DNA of 28,454 nucleotides, from the IMG/VR virus record IMGVR_UViG_3300007735_000573, positions 1-28,454 of that record; one strand, 5' to 3'. Position numbers and translations under genes: made by a program. Source of the stretch: a virus. The notes beneath the pieces were generated by a model. That model was not told the DNA's origin and did no database searches. It saw only the letters and a program-made list of their open reading frames with translations. Shown piece by piece: positions 15,116 to 21,746 of this stretch. Within the stretch, counting starts at the first letter, position 1; every line of letters begins with the position of its first letter.

Positions 15116-16574
15116 ATGTTTTAATCAAATATCTGAAAGCATACAAGTGTCCGGAACTTGTTATAACGGAGTTTGTTGGATTTAAATTCTCTGGAATACT
15201 CCCCGAATGATTCACGCTCGGTATAAAAAATGATGACGAGAAAACCCTCGATGTCTCTACGAATCCACTATCGTTATAACCCATGAACTGTAAAGTTTGG
15301 TTGGATTGTCTCAGAGAGGATGTAATCATATCGTTATAAGATCCGCTATAACGAACTACGCTGCAGGTGAAAGATTGTCCGTCCGGCAAAAGAAGTCTTG
15401 CGGGAACTTGATGGGTTATACTAGCAGGAGAAGATTGTCTTAAATATCCATCAGAAGTTTGGTCTGTAATATTTTCAGTGACAGAGAACCTTGAACTATA
15501 TGCTACATTTGAGGACGGGGTGAACGTCAGCGATGTATGCGGTCCAAGAGATAAGGCTTGAGTGATATTCGTTCCCTGTATATGGACACTTGCAGTATAT
15601 GTAAGCGTGTCTCCTGTATTTTGTTCTGTTATTATAAATTTATATTGTGCGGCGCCGAGGCCGGTGAATGATACCGTTGGGACTCCTTCTCTTAAAACCT
15701 GTGAAGAACCGCTACCACCTGCTTTCAGAGCGGTTATTGTATATATACCTCTTATGGGCGACAAGGATTGGGTGGTGAACGTCACTACCCCAGAGCTTAA
15801 AGCGTGTCCATATATGTTTACATCGTCGTGATCTATAAAACAATACATCGGTTGAGTTATAGTCGTTCTCGACGCTGATATTACCAACTCTGGGTAAAAA
15901 CCAAATTTGTTTCCAACTACATTGTATAGATTTTGATATGAGTTTACGAATACATCCCGACCGTTACATACTAAATAATTCCCAGTTCCTTCTATGGCCG
16001 ATGTATCCATCCCTGCATATAAAACCATATATCCGGTTTCTATACCATTTGCAGAGTAGTTTGACTTAGAAGCCGTCAATGCGTGACTCGAACTTAGTGC
16101 ATAGCTGCTGGAATAAGCAAATACTCCTGACCCCGATGCGGAGCTCGCCGATATTGAATACGAAGCGCTCAGTGAAGTCGAACCGCTTAGAGAAAAACTG
16201 CTAGATAATGAGTATGAACTGGATAATGCGAATATACCTGATCCGGATGCAAAACTCGCTGTAAGAGAATATGATGAGGAGGCGGCGTAACTGCTGCTAA
16301 ACGCATATATTCCGCTTCCGCTTCCTGCCATAGAAAAGCTAGAAGTCAGGCTGGATGAAGCCCAACTGCTACTAAGTATTCTATCGGAGACAGATGATGT
16401 GAGGGAGTAACTTGCAGACTCCACAGATGCAGATGCAGCGATCACCGTAGAAAGATACCCCCAAGTTACGCTCTTAGATTCTGAAATAGGTGCCACGTCT
16501 TGGATCAAAAACAAATCTTCATTTGATATTTGACCATCGATACTGTTGAGTTCGGATATTCTCTTGTTTGCCAT
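15114..16574 (-). CDS. Tail fibre/collar protein with Ser-rich repeats
   Basis: A 486-residue protein. Residues 5-45 (I-S-E-L-N-S-I ... D-L-F-L-I-Q-D) form a short N-terminal attachment segment that also starts the next fibre. Residues 50-170 are extremely Ser-rich, with three near-repeats of G-S-G-[IV]-[FY]-A-x-S-S-S-Y. Residues 180-225 match the phage tail-collar pattern: G-Y-M-V-L-Y-A-G-M, then Y-L-V-C-N-G-R-D-V and Y-Q-N-L-Y-N-V-V-G-N-K-F-G. The remainder is beta-rich, with Ig-like strands (T-F-T-P-S-S-N-V-A-Y). It is probably a receptor-recognition fibre. It starts 9 nt after a late-type box. Confidence 0.8.
   Translation of the reverse strand: MANKRISELNSIDGQISNEDLFLIQDVAPISESKSVTWGYLSTVIAASASVESASYSLTSSVSDRILSSSWASSSLTSSFSMAGSGSGIYAFSSSYAASSSYSLTASFASGSGIFALSSSYSLSSSFSLSGSTSLSASYSISASSASGSGVFAYSSSYALSSSHALTASKSNYSANGIETGYMVLYAGMDTSAIEGTGNYLVCNGRDVFVNSYQNLYNVVGNKFGFYPELVISASRTTITQPMYCFIDHDDVNIYGHALSSGVVTFTTQSLSPIRGIYTITALKAGGSGSSQVLREGVPTVSFTGLGAAQYKFIITEQNTGDTLTYTASVHIQGTNITQALSLGPHTSLTFTPSSNVAYSSRFSVTENITDQTSDGYLRQSSPASITHQVPARLLLPDGQSFTCSVVRYSGSYNDMITSSLRQSNQTLQFMGYNDSGFVETSRVFSSSFFIPSVNHSGSIPENLNPTNSVITSSGHLYAFRYLIKT
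16065..16319 (-). repeat. Three Ser-rich protein repeats inside the tail fibre
   Basis: Codons 86-170 of the 486-residue fibre encode three related blocks beginning G-S-G-I-Y-A-F, G-S-G-I-F-A-L and G-S-G-V-F-A-Y, each followed by S-S-S-Y and alternating Ser/Ala/Leu. They may form a repetitive shaft. The density of Ser makes them possible O-glycosylation sites. Confidence 0.6.
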
Positions 16575-16583
16575 GTGTCTCTA

Positions 16584-16591
16584 AATAAGTA
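16584..16591 (-). promoter_or_regulatory. Late-type promoter box TACTTATT
   Basis: TACTTATT on the coding strand, 9 nt before the ATG of the 486-residue fibre. Confidence 0.5.
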
Positions 16592-16600
16592 TGTTGTAGA

Positions 16601-17827
16601 TTATCGTTTTATGTTGTAATAAAACGCGCTTCCAGATGGACCCATATCTGTCCCATACACTATCCCTTCTGAATATGTTCCGATTATAGTTCCGGTGCCA
16701 TATGATTGACTTATTTGAGTATTGGTAGGGTGCCCGAGGATTGACGCCGAAATGTAATTTTGTTTATTATAAGGACCTGAACCAGAATAAAAGTTTGAAG
16801 AAATTTTTGGCAATCTATTGGAAACCATACCATCGGTGAATTTATTGCCTATAGAAGAAGACAAGTCGGTGTAAGAGGTAGAATAACTCCTCCCATTGCA
16901 GTCATACCACGCATTAGATCCCGTGACTCTAATTCCGGCATACAATAATATCATTCCTGGCAAAGGCCCATTTGAAGATGTCAATGATATGGAACTTCGA
17001 TCAGAATAAAAAGAAGCGCTATTTATTGAAGACGATATCGAAAACGTACCGGATCCGCTTGAATTGAGTGTAAACTCTGCAGCTGAAGAGCTTACTACAT
17101 TTCCAAAATTTGATGAATGACTTGCGTTTAAATTAAAACTCGATGATATAGATGTTACACCTAATCCCGAAGCATACTGTGCACCACCGGCAGAATGATA
17201 CATAAACTCACCGTATCTAATAGTCGGTGGGTTGTTATACGTTATCGTTGCCGAGAATTTCAAAACTTTCTCACTCGAATCTAACTTCGATACTTCAAAT
17301 TCGTATACTCGTGCCGGAAGACCAAAATAACTTATTACACCCGACGTAGGACTTATGATTCTTGACCCGATTATATCCGCATGACTCGTTGGTTTTAAAA
17401 CATAAGAATTTGCAAATGGACTTCTTGGTTTTACGGTTATGCTTCCGCCAGCATTTGGAATGGTGTAGATATTTAAGGTATCGTCGCTCGCGGTTATCTC
17501 AAACAAATCAAAATTCGTGAAACACTGACTAACGGAAAAAGCATAACTACTTGACCAAGCAAATGAATTTGGTCCACTCAAATTTAAAGTATAATAAGAA
17601 GAAGATACCCGTAAAGATACACTACATGAGGGTGTAGTCCCCGCCGTAAATGAGCTCGTCAATGCGTAACTTGAAGATAAAAATGTGGTCCCATCAATCG
17701 CATCCGACAAATCCCCCAATGATACTGTGTGGGTGGTAAGTTTACTTCTATCGACGACCACGAATAAATCCGCAGAGTCGATGGAACTGCTTATCGAAGT
17801 TAAATTATGGATCTGGCGATTTGACAT
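16601..17827 (-). CDS. Tail fibre/collar protein, paralogue of the 486-residue fibre
   Basis: A 408-residue protein. The N-terminus (I-H-N-L-T-S-I-S ... A-D-L-F-V-V-V-D) parallels that of the other fibre (I-S-E-L-N-S-I ... D-L-F-L-I-Q-D). Ser-rich stretches with S-S-S-Y-A-L-T-S-S occur at 50-60 and 230-280. A tail-collar motif lies near the C-terminus: L-P-G-M-I-L-L-Y-A-G-I, then W-Y-D-C-N-G-R-S-Y and Y-T-D-L-S-S-S-I-G-N-K-F. The C-terminal Gly/Ser/Tyr-rich end probably forms the receptor-binding tip. It is the first of the two fibre genes and has its own late-type box. Confidence 0.8.
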   Translation of the reverse strand: MSNRQIHNLTSISSSIDSADLFVVVDRSKLTTHTVSLGDLSDAIDGTTFLSSSYALTSSFTAGTTPSCSVSLRVSSSYYTLNLSGPNSFAWSSSYAFSVSQCFTNFDLFEITASDDTLNIYTIPNAGGSITVKPRSPFANSYVLKPTSHADIIGSRIISPTSGVISYFGLPARVYEFEVSKLDSSEKVLKFSATITYNNPPTIRYGEFMYHSAGGAQYASGLGVTSISSSFNLNASHSSNFGNVVSSSAAEFTLNSSGSGTFSISSSINSASFYSDRSSISLTSSNGPLPGMILLYAGIRVTGSNAWYDCNGRSYSTSYTDLSSSIGNKFTDGMVSNRLPKISSNFYSGSGPYNKQNYISASILGHPTNTQISQSYGTGTIIGTYSEGIVYGTDMGPSGSAFYYNIKR

Positions 17828-17839
17828 TACTTATACACT

Positions 17840-17847
17840 GATAAGTA
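17840..17847 (-). promoter_or_regulatory. Late-type promoter box TACTTATC
   Basis: TACTTATC on the coding strand, 12 nt before the ATG of the 408-residue fibre. Confidence 0.5.
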
Positions 17848-17854
17848 TGGAATG

Positions 17855-18589
17855 TCAGTCCTTTTTGGATTCTTTTTTGATCTTTTTGATGATAAACTTC
17901 ACCAATTTTGACCTAACAATATCGTCGTCATCAAAAGTAAATGTATAAATTCCATTTTCTTTGCTTTCTCCGTCGTTGAAGGTATCAAACATTTTCTTGA
18001 ATCCGCTTTTAAGTCCTATATCAGTTTGATCGGTATCTCCTAAAACAAATATCTTGCTAAATTCTCCGACACGGGTAATAAGTGTTAACAATTCCTTGGA
18101 GGTCATGTTCTGTGCTTCGTCGGCTATAATAGATTTAGCATTCCAGTTAAGTCCCCTTAGAAATCCAACAGGCACGGATTCAACCCTACCATCCAACTGT
18201 AAAGATCGAACTTCGCTTGGTGGCAACAATTCGTCTAATTTATCTATAAGCGGCTGTAGATAAGGAGCCATCTTCTCATTACATTCTCCTGGAAGAAATC
18301 CCAGTTTACTATCACTGCTTTCCACCGCGCTTCGAATATACATTAAATCGCTCACTCTCTTATCGTTCATAAGCTTAAGCGAAGCTAACACGGATAAATA
18401 TGTCTTGGATGTTCCCGCTGGGCCAGACACAAAAATCATCTTTACATCTCTATTTAAAGCAAGTGATATAAATTCCTTCTGTTTCTCTGTAAGTGGTTGT
18501 TTCTCGAAGATGGTCAGTCCGGTTTTTATTTTAGATTTTTGAGGTATAACTGGGCTTGTATCTGGCTTCCGACGATTTTTATTTTTCAT
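17855..18589 (-). CDS. phoH: PhoH-like ATPase
   Basis: A 244-residue protein. The N-terminal 20 residues are basic. L-T-E-K-Q-K-E-F precedes the Walker A motif G-P-A-G-T-S-K-T (56-63). V-G-F-L-R-G is followed by S-I-I-A-D-E-A-Q-N-M-T (Walker B, D157-E158), then F-V-L-G-D-T-D-Q-T-D as sensor-like segment. This is the standard PhoH order, and phage PhoH proteins usually have this length. PhoH proteins are ATPases, likely helicases, often found in large phages and formerly linked to phosphate stress. They may act on RNA. The start overlaps the preceding gene by 11 nt. Confidence 0.9.
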   Translation of the reverse strand: MKNKNRRKPDTSPVIPQKSKIKTGLTIFEKQPLTEKQKEFISLALNRDVKMIFVSGPAGTSKTYLSVLASLKLMNDKRVSDLMYIRSAVESSDSKLGFLPGECNEKMAPYLQPLIDKLDELLPPSEVRSLQLDGRVESVPVGFLRGLNWNAKSIIADEAQNMTSKELLTLITRVGEFSKIFVLGDTDQTDIGLKSGFKKMFDTFNDGESKENGIYTFTFDDDDIVRSKLVKFIIKKIKKESKKD

Positions 18590-18890
18590 ACTTTTTTAGT
18601 AATTTGACATTAATACGTTTAACTCTATTACAGAGTTCGTATTTCTCTTCATCAACATAAAACTTGTAGATATTCTCTACGTTTTCTAAAAAACAATCTC
18701 CGTGTAAAGTGACTATGAAATCTGAACCCTTGAAGGAAAAAACCTCAATTGAATCTAAGTTATTCTCTAATGAGTGTTCAATTGAATCTAAAACCTGTTC
18801 CGTCATTTTTATCTTATTTTTAGACAGATAGACTTTAAGTTCTGCGTCATCCGACGGTAATTTCAATGACTTATACGATGATGTAGCCAT
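18579..18890 (-). CDS. 103-residue unknown protein upstream of PhoH
   Basis: A 103-residue protein with a mixed alpha/beta pattern: a helix rich in Glu/Leu around 30-45, then strands S-I-E-V-F-S-F-K and F-I-V-T-L-H-G. The C-terminus is Lys-rich and overlaps the PhoH start by 11 nt. No motif is recognised. A late-type box 14 nt upstream probably drives this gene and phoH together. Confidence 0.65.
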   Translation of the reverse strand: MATSSYKSLKLPSDDAELKVYLSKNKIKMTEQVLDSIEHSLENNLDSIEVFSFKGSDFIVTLHGDCFLENVENIYKFYVDEEKYELCNRVKRINVKLLKKYEK

Positions 18891-18904
18891 ATTTCTAACT
18901 GTCT

Positions 18905-18912
18905 AATAAATA
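18905..18912 (-). promoter_or_regulatory. Late-type promoter box TATTTATT
   Basis: TATTTATT on the coding strand, 14 nt before the ATG at 18890. This is the longest spacing in the set. Confidence 0.42.
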
Positions 18913-18950
18913 TCACATAAACCTTCTAATCGACCGTTTTACTGCAAAAT

Positions 18951-18985
18951 AAAACGCCGAGGTGGTTAATTCCTCGGCGTCTTTT
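18951..18985 (-). terminator. Rho-independent terminator, possibly bidirectional
   Basis: A perfect 8-bp GC-rich stem, CGCCGAGG with CCTCGGCG, around a 9-nt loop. On the minus strand it is followed by TTTTATTTT, just after the 71-residue gene. On the plus strand it is followed by TCTTTTAT. Confidence 0.8.
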
Positions 18986-18998
18986 ATATCGAAATATA

Positions 18999-19214
18999 TT
19001 AGTAGACGCGATGACGCTTCTCATCCTTTTCTAAAATTTCTACGTGTGAAGTGGGATCCCAACGGGACACCAATCCCTGCCAATAACCATACTCTTCTCC
19101 GGCCTGTTCTTGCGTTGAGTATTCTAGGTCAGAGACTCTCTTTCTATCTCTTATAACTACGAATCGTGTTGGCTTTGTCAGTTTGATTTTGTTTTTTTGT
19201 GTAGTGTCTGTCAT
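18999..19214 (-). CDS. 71-residue unknown protein
   Basis: I prefer the ATG at 19214 (M-T-D-T-T-Q-K-N-K) over a GTG at 19232 that overlaps the preceding stop. The product is basic, with R-F-V-V-I-R-D-R-K-R and a W-Q-G-L-V-S-R-W motif. A terminator follows within 15 nt. It is last in a three-gene run with the genes at 19229 and 19476. Function unknown. Confidence 0.6.
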   Translation of the reverse strand: MTDTTQKNKIKLTKPTRFVVIRDRKRVSDLEYSTQEQAGEEYGYWQGLVSRWDPTSHVEILEKDEKRHRVY

Positions 19215-19228
19215 ACGTTTTAATATTC

Positions 19229-19507
19229 TCACTCATTGTTCTGATTGTCAACATCTTTGATAATGAAAGATATATTGTTTATCAAACTGGAATATTGGTT
19301 TAACCTTTCCGAAGAAGATTTGGTTGGTTCATGTATATTGAGATTTTTTATTAATTCTTCAATCTCGGATAAAGCTTTTAACGCACGGTTTTTTACCTTC
19401 CGTTCGGCTGTAACAAAACTCTTCGGAACCATGTGTTCAAACTCCGGCTCAGTCTCCGGTGTTTTGAAATCATCTTCATCCATGTAATAACGATTTTGAT
19501 TTTTCAT
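19229..19507 (-). CDS. 92-residue unknown helical protein
   Basis: An acidic, helical 92-residue protein with a likely coiled coil from about 38 to 60 (A-L-K-A-L-S-E-I-E-E-L-I). No catalytic motif or membrane segment is seen. Its first 32 nt overlap the end of the preceding gene. Function unknown. Confidence 0.6.
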   Translation of the reverse strand: MKNQNRYYMDEDDFKTPETEPEFEHMVPKSFVTAERKVKNRALKALSEIEELIKNLNIHEPTKSSSERLNQYSSLINNISFIIKDVDNQNNE

Positions 19508-19769
19508 TTGATTTGTTAGTTAAAAACTCCACAAGTTCATCCTTACTCTTCGAGGTCAATACGATTTCATCGGCCCACAAATTTCCCGTTGTAAAAAGTC
19601 TCCATGTCCACCGAAGACGTTCTTCCCAGGATAATGGCCTTGTGAAATTACCGTAACTCCAGATGGAAAAATTGTATTGATCAAACTCTGTATCATGTTC
19701 CACTTCAACAGCATGTCCATAACAGGCACATTTTATGAATAATGTTCTCGATTTTTGGTCTTTAGTCAT
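19476..19769 (-). CDS. 97-residue conserved-looking phage protein
   Basis: I prefer the ATG at 19769. A longer in-frame version to 19814 adds 15 residues that look non-coding. The sequence F-I-K-C-A-C-Y-G-H-A-V-E-V, then F-S-I-W-S-Y-G and E-E-R-L-R-W-T-W-R, is the pattern of a small phage protein group of unknown function that I have seen in large phages, with two close cysteines and a W-rich centre. Coding-strand AATAAATA lies about 12 nt before the ATG, so the promoter type is unclear. Confidence 0.6.
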   Translation of the reverse strand: MTKDQKSRTLFIKCACYGHAVEVEHDTEFDQYNFSIWSYGNFTRPLSWEERLRWTWRLFTTGNLWADEIVLTSKSKDELVEFLTNKSNEKSKSLLHG

Positions 19770-20142
19770 ACACTTTTTATATTTATTGATACTATGAATT
19801 CGTATCCTCGACACGGTTTAATTGATAGAATTCTTCACATAATCCTTCACTCCCGCTGTATAATACGTATATCATACAAATTCATAACTGGCAAGATTTT
19901 ATACCGAGATTTTTGTAACAGGTTTAAGTTTTTCAGAGACGGAATAATCCGTTCGTTTCTTTGGAAATGAATTGAAAGTATTTTGACCACGGGAACGTCT
20001 CGTCCCATCCAAGAGCTTACACATTCAAGGTAGCAGCCTATCACGGTAATTCGGTTAAACTTAATAACTTACTGTTTCGCGTGAGTATTCGTATATGTAA
20101 TATGACGAATATATAGTAGTTCTTCACAGGTAACTTTCAGGG
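19770..20142 (-). other. Non-coding or weakly coding gap downstream of tmRNA
   Basis: No confident gene is visible. A minus-strand frame at 19847-20044 with a GTG start would encode 65 residues but has no motif, promoter or neighbour coupling. TTGCCA, 17 nt, TATACG around 19870-19900 could be a promoter for the 97-residue gene. An imperfect hairpin (TATTCGT with ACGAATA, 20086-20111) lies just past the tmRNA end and lacks a T-run. Confidence 0.4.
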
Positions 20143-20523
20143 TGGAGCCAGCGGGAGTCGAACCCGCGTGGACAACATTTACTCAACCCAAGACTACACG
20201 TTTATGGTTTTTATTTTTTCGTGAAGGTGATACTAAAACCCGAAAGTTCCTCTCCCTTAGATTTGAGTTACTTCGACAAACCAACCAAATCAAATGGTTT
20301 ATCTAGCTCGATAAATAACGTAACAGGAAAATATCGTGCGTCAATTCATGTTACGGGCAGCCTAATTAGGCTACGGCGTATTCGGCCTCGACACCTTCTG
20401 GTGTGAAGTCGTATGCGATTACGTTTTTAGCGTTTATCTTTTGATAGAATTTTAAAGAAGCCAACTATCATCTTCTACGTGCCTTAGATTTCGTTTACAT
20501 TGCCTCGAAACCAGTATGGCCCC
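20143..20523 (-). ncRNA. ssrA: Phage-encoded transfer-messenger RNA (tmRNA)
   Basis: 381 nt. The 5' end (20523-20517, GGGGCCA) pairs with TGGCTCC at 20150-20144 as the 7-bp acceptor stem, with discriminator A at 20143. The T-arm GCGGG-TTCGACT-CCCGC lies directly before it. The 5' part continues CTGGTTTCGAGG, the conserved tmRNA D-like region. Between the ends lies a tag frame introduced by GTAATC before a GCA resume codon, as in E. coli (TAGTC GCA). The encoded 3' end is ACCC, so CCA would have to be added. tmRNA rescues stalled ribosomes and tags nascent proteins for proteolysis with SmpB. No smpB gene is seen here, so the host protein is presumably used. Confidence 0.93.
20366..20416 (-). 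other. tmRNA proteolysis tag reading frame
   Basis: From resume codon GCA at 20416 to TAA at 20366, the tag reads AYDFTPEGVEAEYAVA, with a hydrophobic A-V-A end of the kind ClpXP-type proteases recognise. The stop lies inside the palindrome AGCCTAATTAGGCT (20359-20372), which would form the helix after the tag. The choice of resume codon is by analogy with E. coli. Confidence 0.75.
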
Positions 20524-20546
20524 AATGGTATTCAAAGAACTAACCA

Positions 20547-20574
20547 ACTCTAACATCAATAAATAGAAAGTCAA
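20547..20574 (-). promoter_or_regulatory. Sigma-70-type promoter of the tmRNA
   Basis: TTGACT (20574-20569), 16 nt, TAGAGT (20552-20547). The same -10 hexamer and spacing occur before 26688. The -35 contains the TGA stop of the upstream gene. A start near 20540 leaves a short 5' leader for RNase P to remove. Confidence 0.65.
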
Positions 20575-21725
20575 TTAGATTTTCCTAAACGAATATCCCT
20601 ATCATGGGGTTTCTCTCCCAACGGAGGGTCGGTCGGACAGCTTGGCATATGGTGGACCAATCCGCTCATGGGCATTCTATAACGAGTTTCGCTTGGAAGT
20701 ATTTCACGTTTGCATCTAAAACACATATCTTTATTAGCCTCTCCCTCAAACTCTTTTAACAAATCATTTTTTGTGGAATTTGTCGGGAGGGTGTGTCCAC
20801 ATGAACTACAAGACTTTGTTCCCTCAATATCATTATGAATCGAGGTTTCTCCATAAGTTCCTTTTTTACACCTTACACATTTCTTACCAGTTATATTAAT
20901 CGTCTTTTCTGGTTTTACTTCTGGCTTAGGCATTGTGAATGATTGCATCTCATTCACGAGATCCCAAAGATTCTTCCCCATCACATCATCATAAACCGCA
21001 GAATCAATTTTATCCCATTGTTCATCCGTTGGTGCCGGCGTGACATTTTCGATTTCGACATCAACTGACGTCTCATCAACTTCTGAATGAAATTCTCCGT
21101 GCGGTTGTGGTGTTCCGACTACGTTACCAGATACGGTTGCTTCATAGTCAAAATCCGAACCGTCTACATTAACCGTGCCTTTAACGAGTTTTGAAAAGTG
21201 TTCCACATCTTCTTTTATCTGGCCCGCCGACAACTTCTGATTCAACTCAGCAGCAACCGCTTTTGCCCGACCCTCATCATAATACTCCATACCAATCGGA
21301 GTCTCTTCATATTCGTCACCCATAGGGTCAGATGTCACTTTTACAATCTGATAAACAATCTCACGTTCGGCATCTGGGTCTCGACTTCCTCTTGATAGGT
21401 CTTCTCGGTTTACAAAGAAATGAGTTTTCTTACCCGAACTGACTGATTCGTTTACTACTGCGCCATCACTTGGGCGATCATCCAAGTTATACATCTTTCT
21501 AAAATAATTGTATCCGTGGACAACATCTCCGGAAAATGCATAAACACCTATATCGCGTTTTCCACTTGGGTATCTTGCCCACACGTATTCGTATTTCTTT
21601 CCCCCCATCATAAACGGTACTTCACCATTCATTTGACGGAGATAAGTCACATACGGCTCATCATACTCGCTCTTGTTTTCGTTCAAACATTGACGGATAA
21701 GTTTTTTCAAAATTCCTTTTTTCAT
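20571..21725 (-). CDS. 384-residue protein with C-terminal zinc ribbons and possible capsid-targeting N-terminus
   Basis: Function not recognised. The N-terminus M-K-K-G-I-L-K-K-L-I-R-Q-C-L-N-E fits a basic amphipathic helix ending in L-x-E, the cleavage pattern of T4 prohead protease gp21. The middle is beta-rich and acidic. The C-terminus holds two Cys clusters: C-V-R-C-K-K-G ... C-S-S-C-G, then C-F-R-C-K-R-E ... H-H-M-P-S-C, both likely zinc-binding. It follows the 572-residue gene by 21 nt, and its stop lies in the -35 box of the tmRNA promoter. It could be an internal head protein or a DNA/RNA-binding factor delivered with the genome. Confidence 0.7.
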   Translation of the reverse strand: MKKGILKKLIRQCLNENKSEYDEPYVTYLRQMNGEVPFMMGGKKYEYVWARYPSGKRDIGVYAFSGDVVHGYNYFRKMYNLDDRPSDGAVVNESVSSGKKTHFFVNREDLSRGSRDPDAEREIVYQIVKVTSDPMGDEYEETPIGMEYYDEGRAKAVAAELNQKLSAGQIKEDVEHFSKLVKGTVNVDGSDFDYEATVSGNVVGTPQPHGEFHSEVDETSVDVEIENVTPAPTDEQWDKIDSAVYDDVMGKNLWDLVNEMQSFTMPKPEVKPEKTINITGKKCVRCKKGTYGETSIHNDIEGTKSCSSCGHTLPTNSTKNDLLKEFEGEANKDMCFRCKREILPSETRYRMPMSGLVHHMPSCPTDPPLGEKPHDRDIRLGKSN

Positions 21726-21746
21726 AGTGGTAATGTTAAATAGAAC

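Noticed and set aside
19847-20044. Minus-strand 65-codon frame with GTG start downstream of the tmRNA
   Set aside because: No motif, no coupling to neighbours and no clear promoter. Kept only as a note in the gap description.
20143-20230. An ordinary tRNA at the T-arm sequence
   Set aside because: The T-arm and acceptor 3' half are not followed by an anticodon arm at tRNA distance. The matching 5' half lies about 370 nt away, as in tmRNA.
20221-20406. Plus-strand 61-codon frame inside the tmRNA
   Set aside because: It is antisense to the tmRNA, whose structure explains this sequence.
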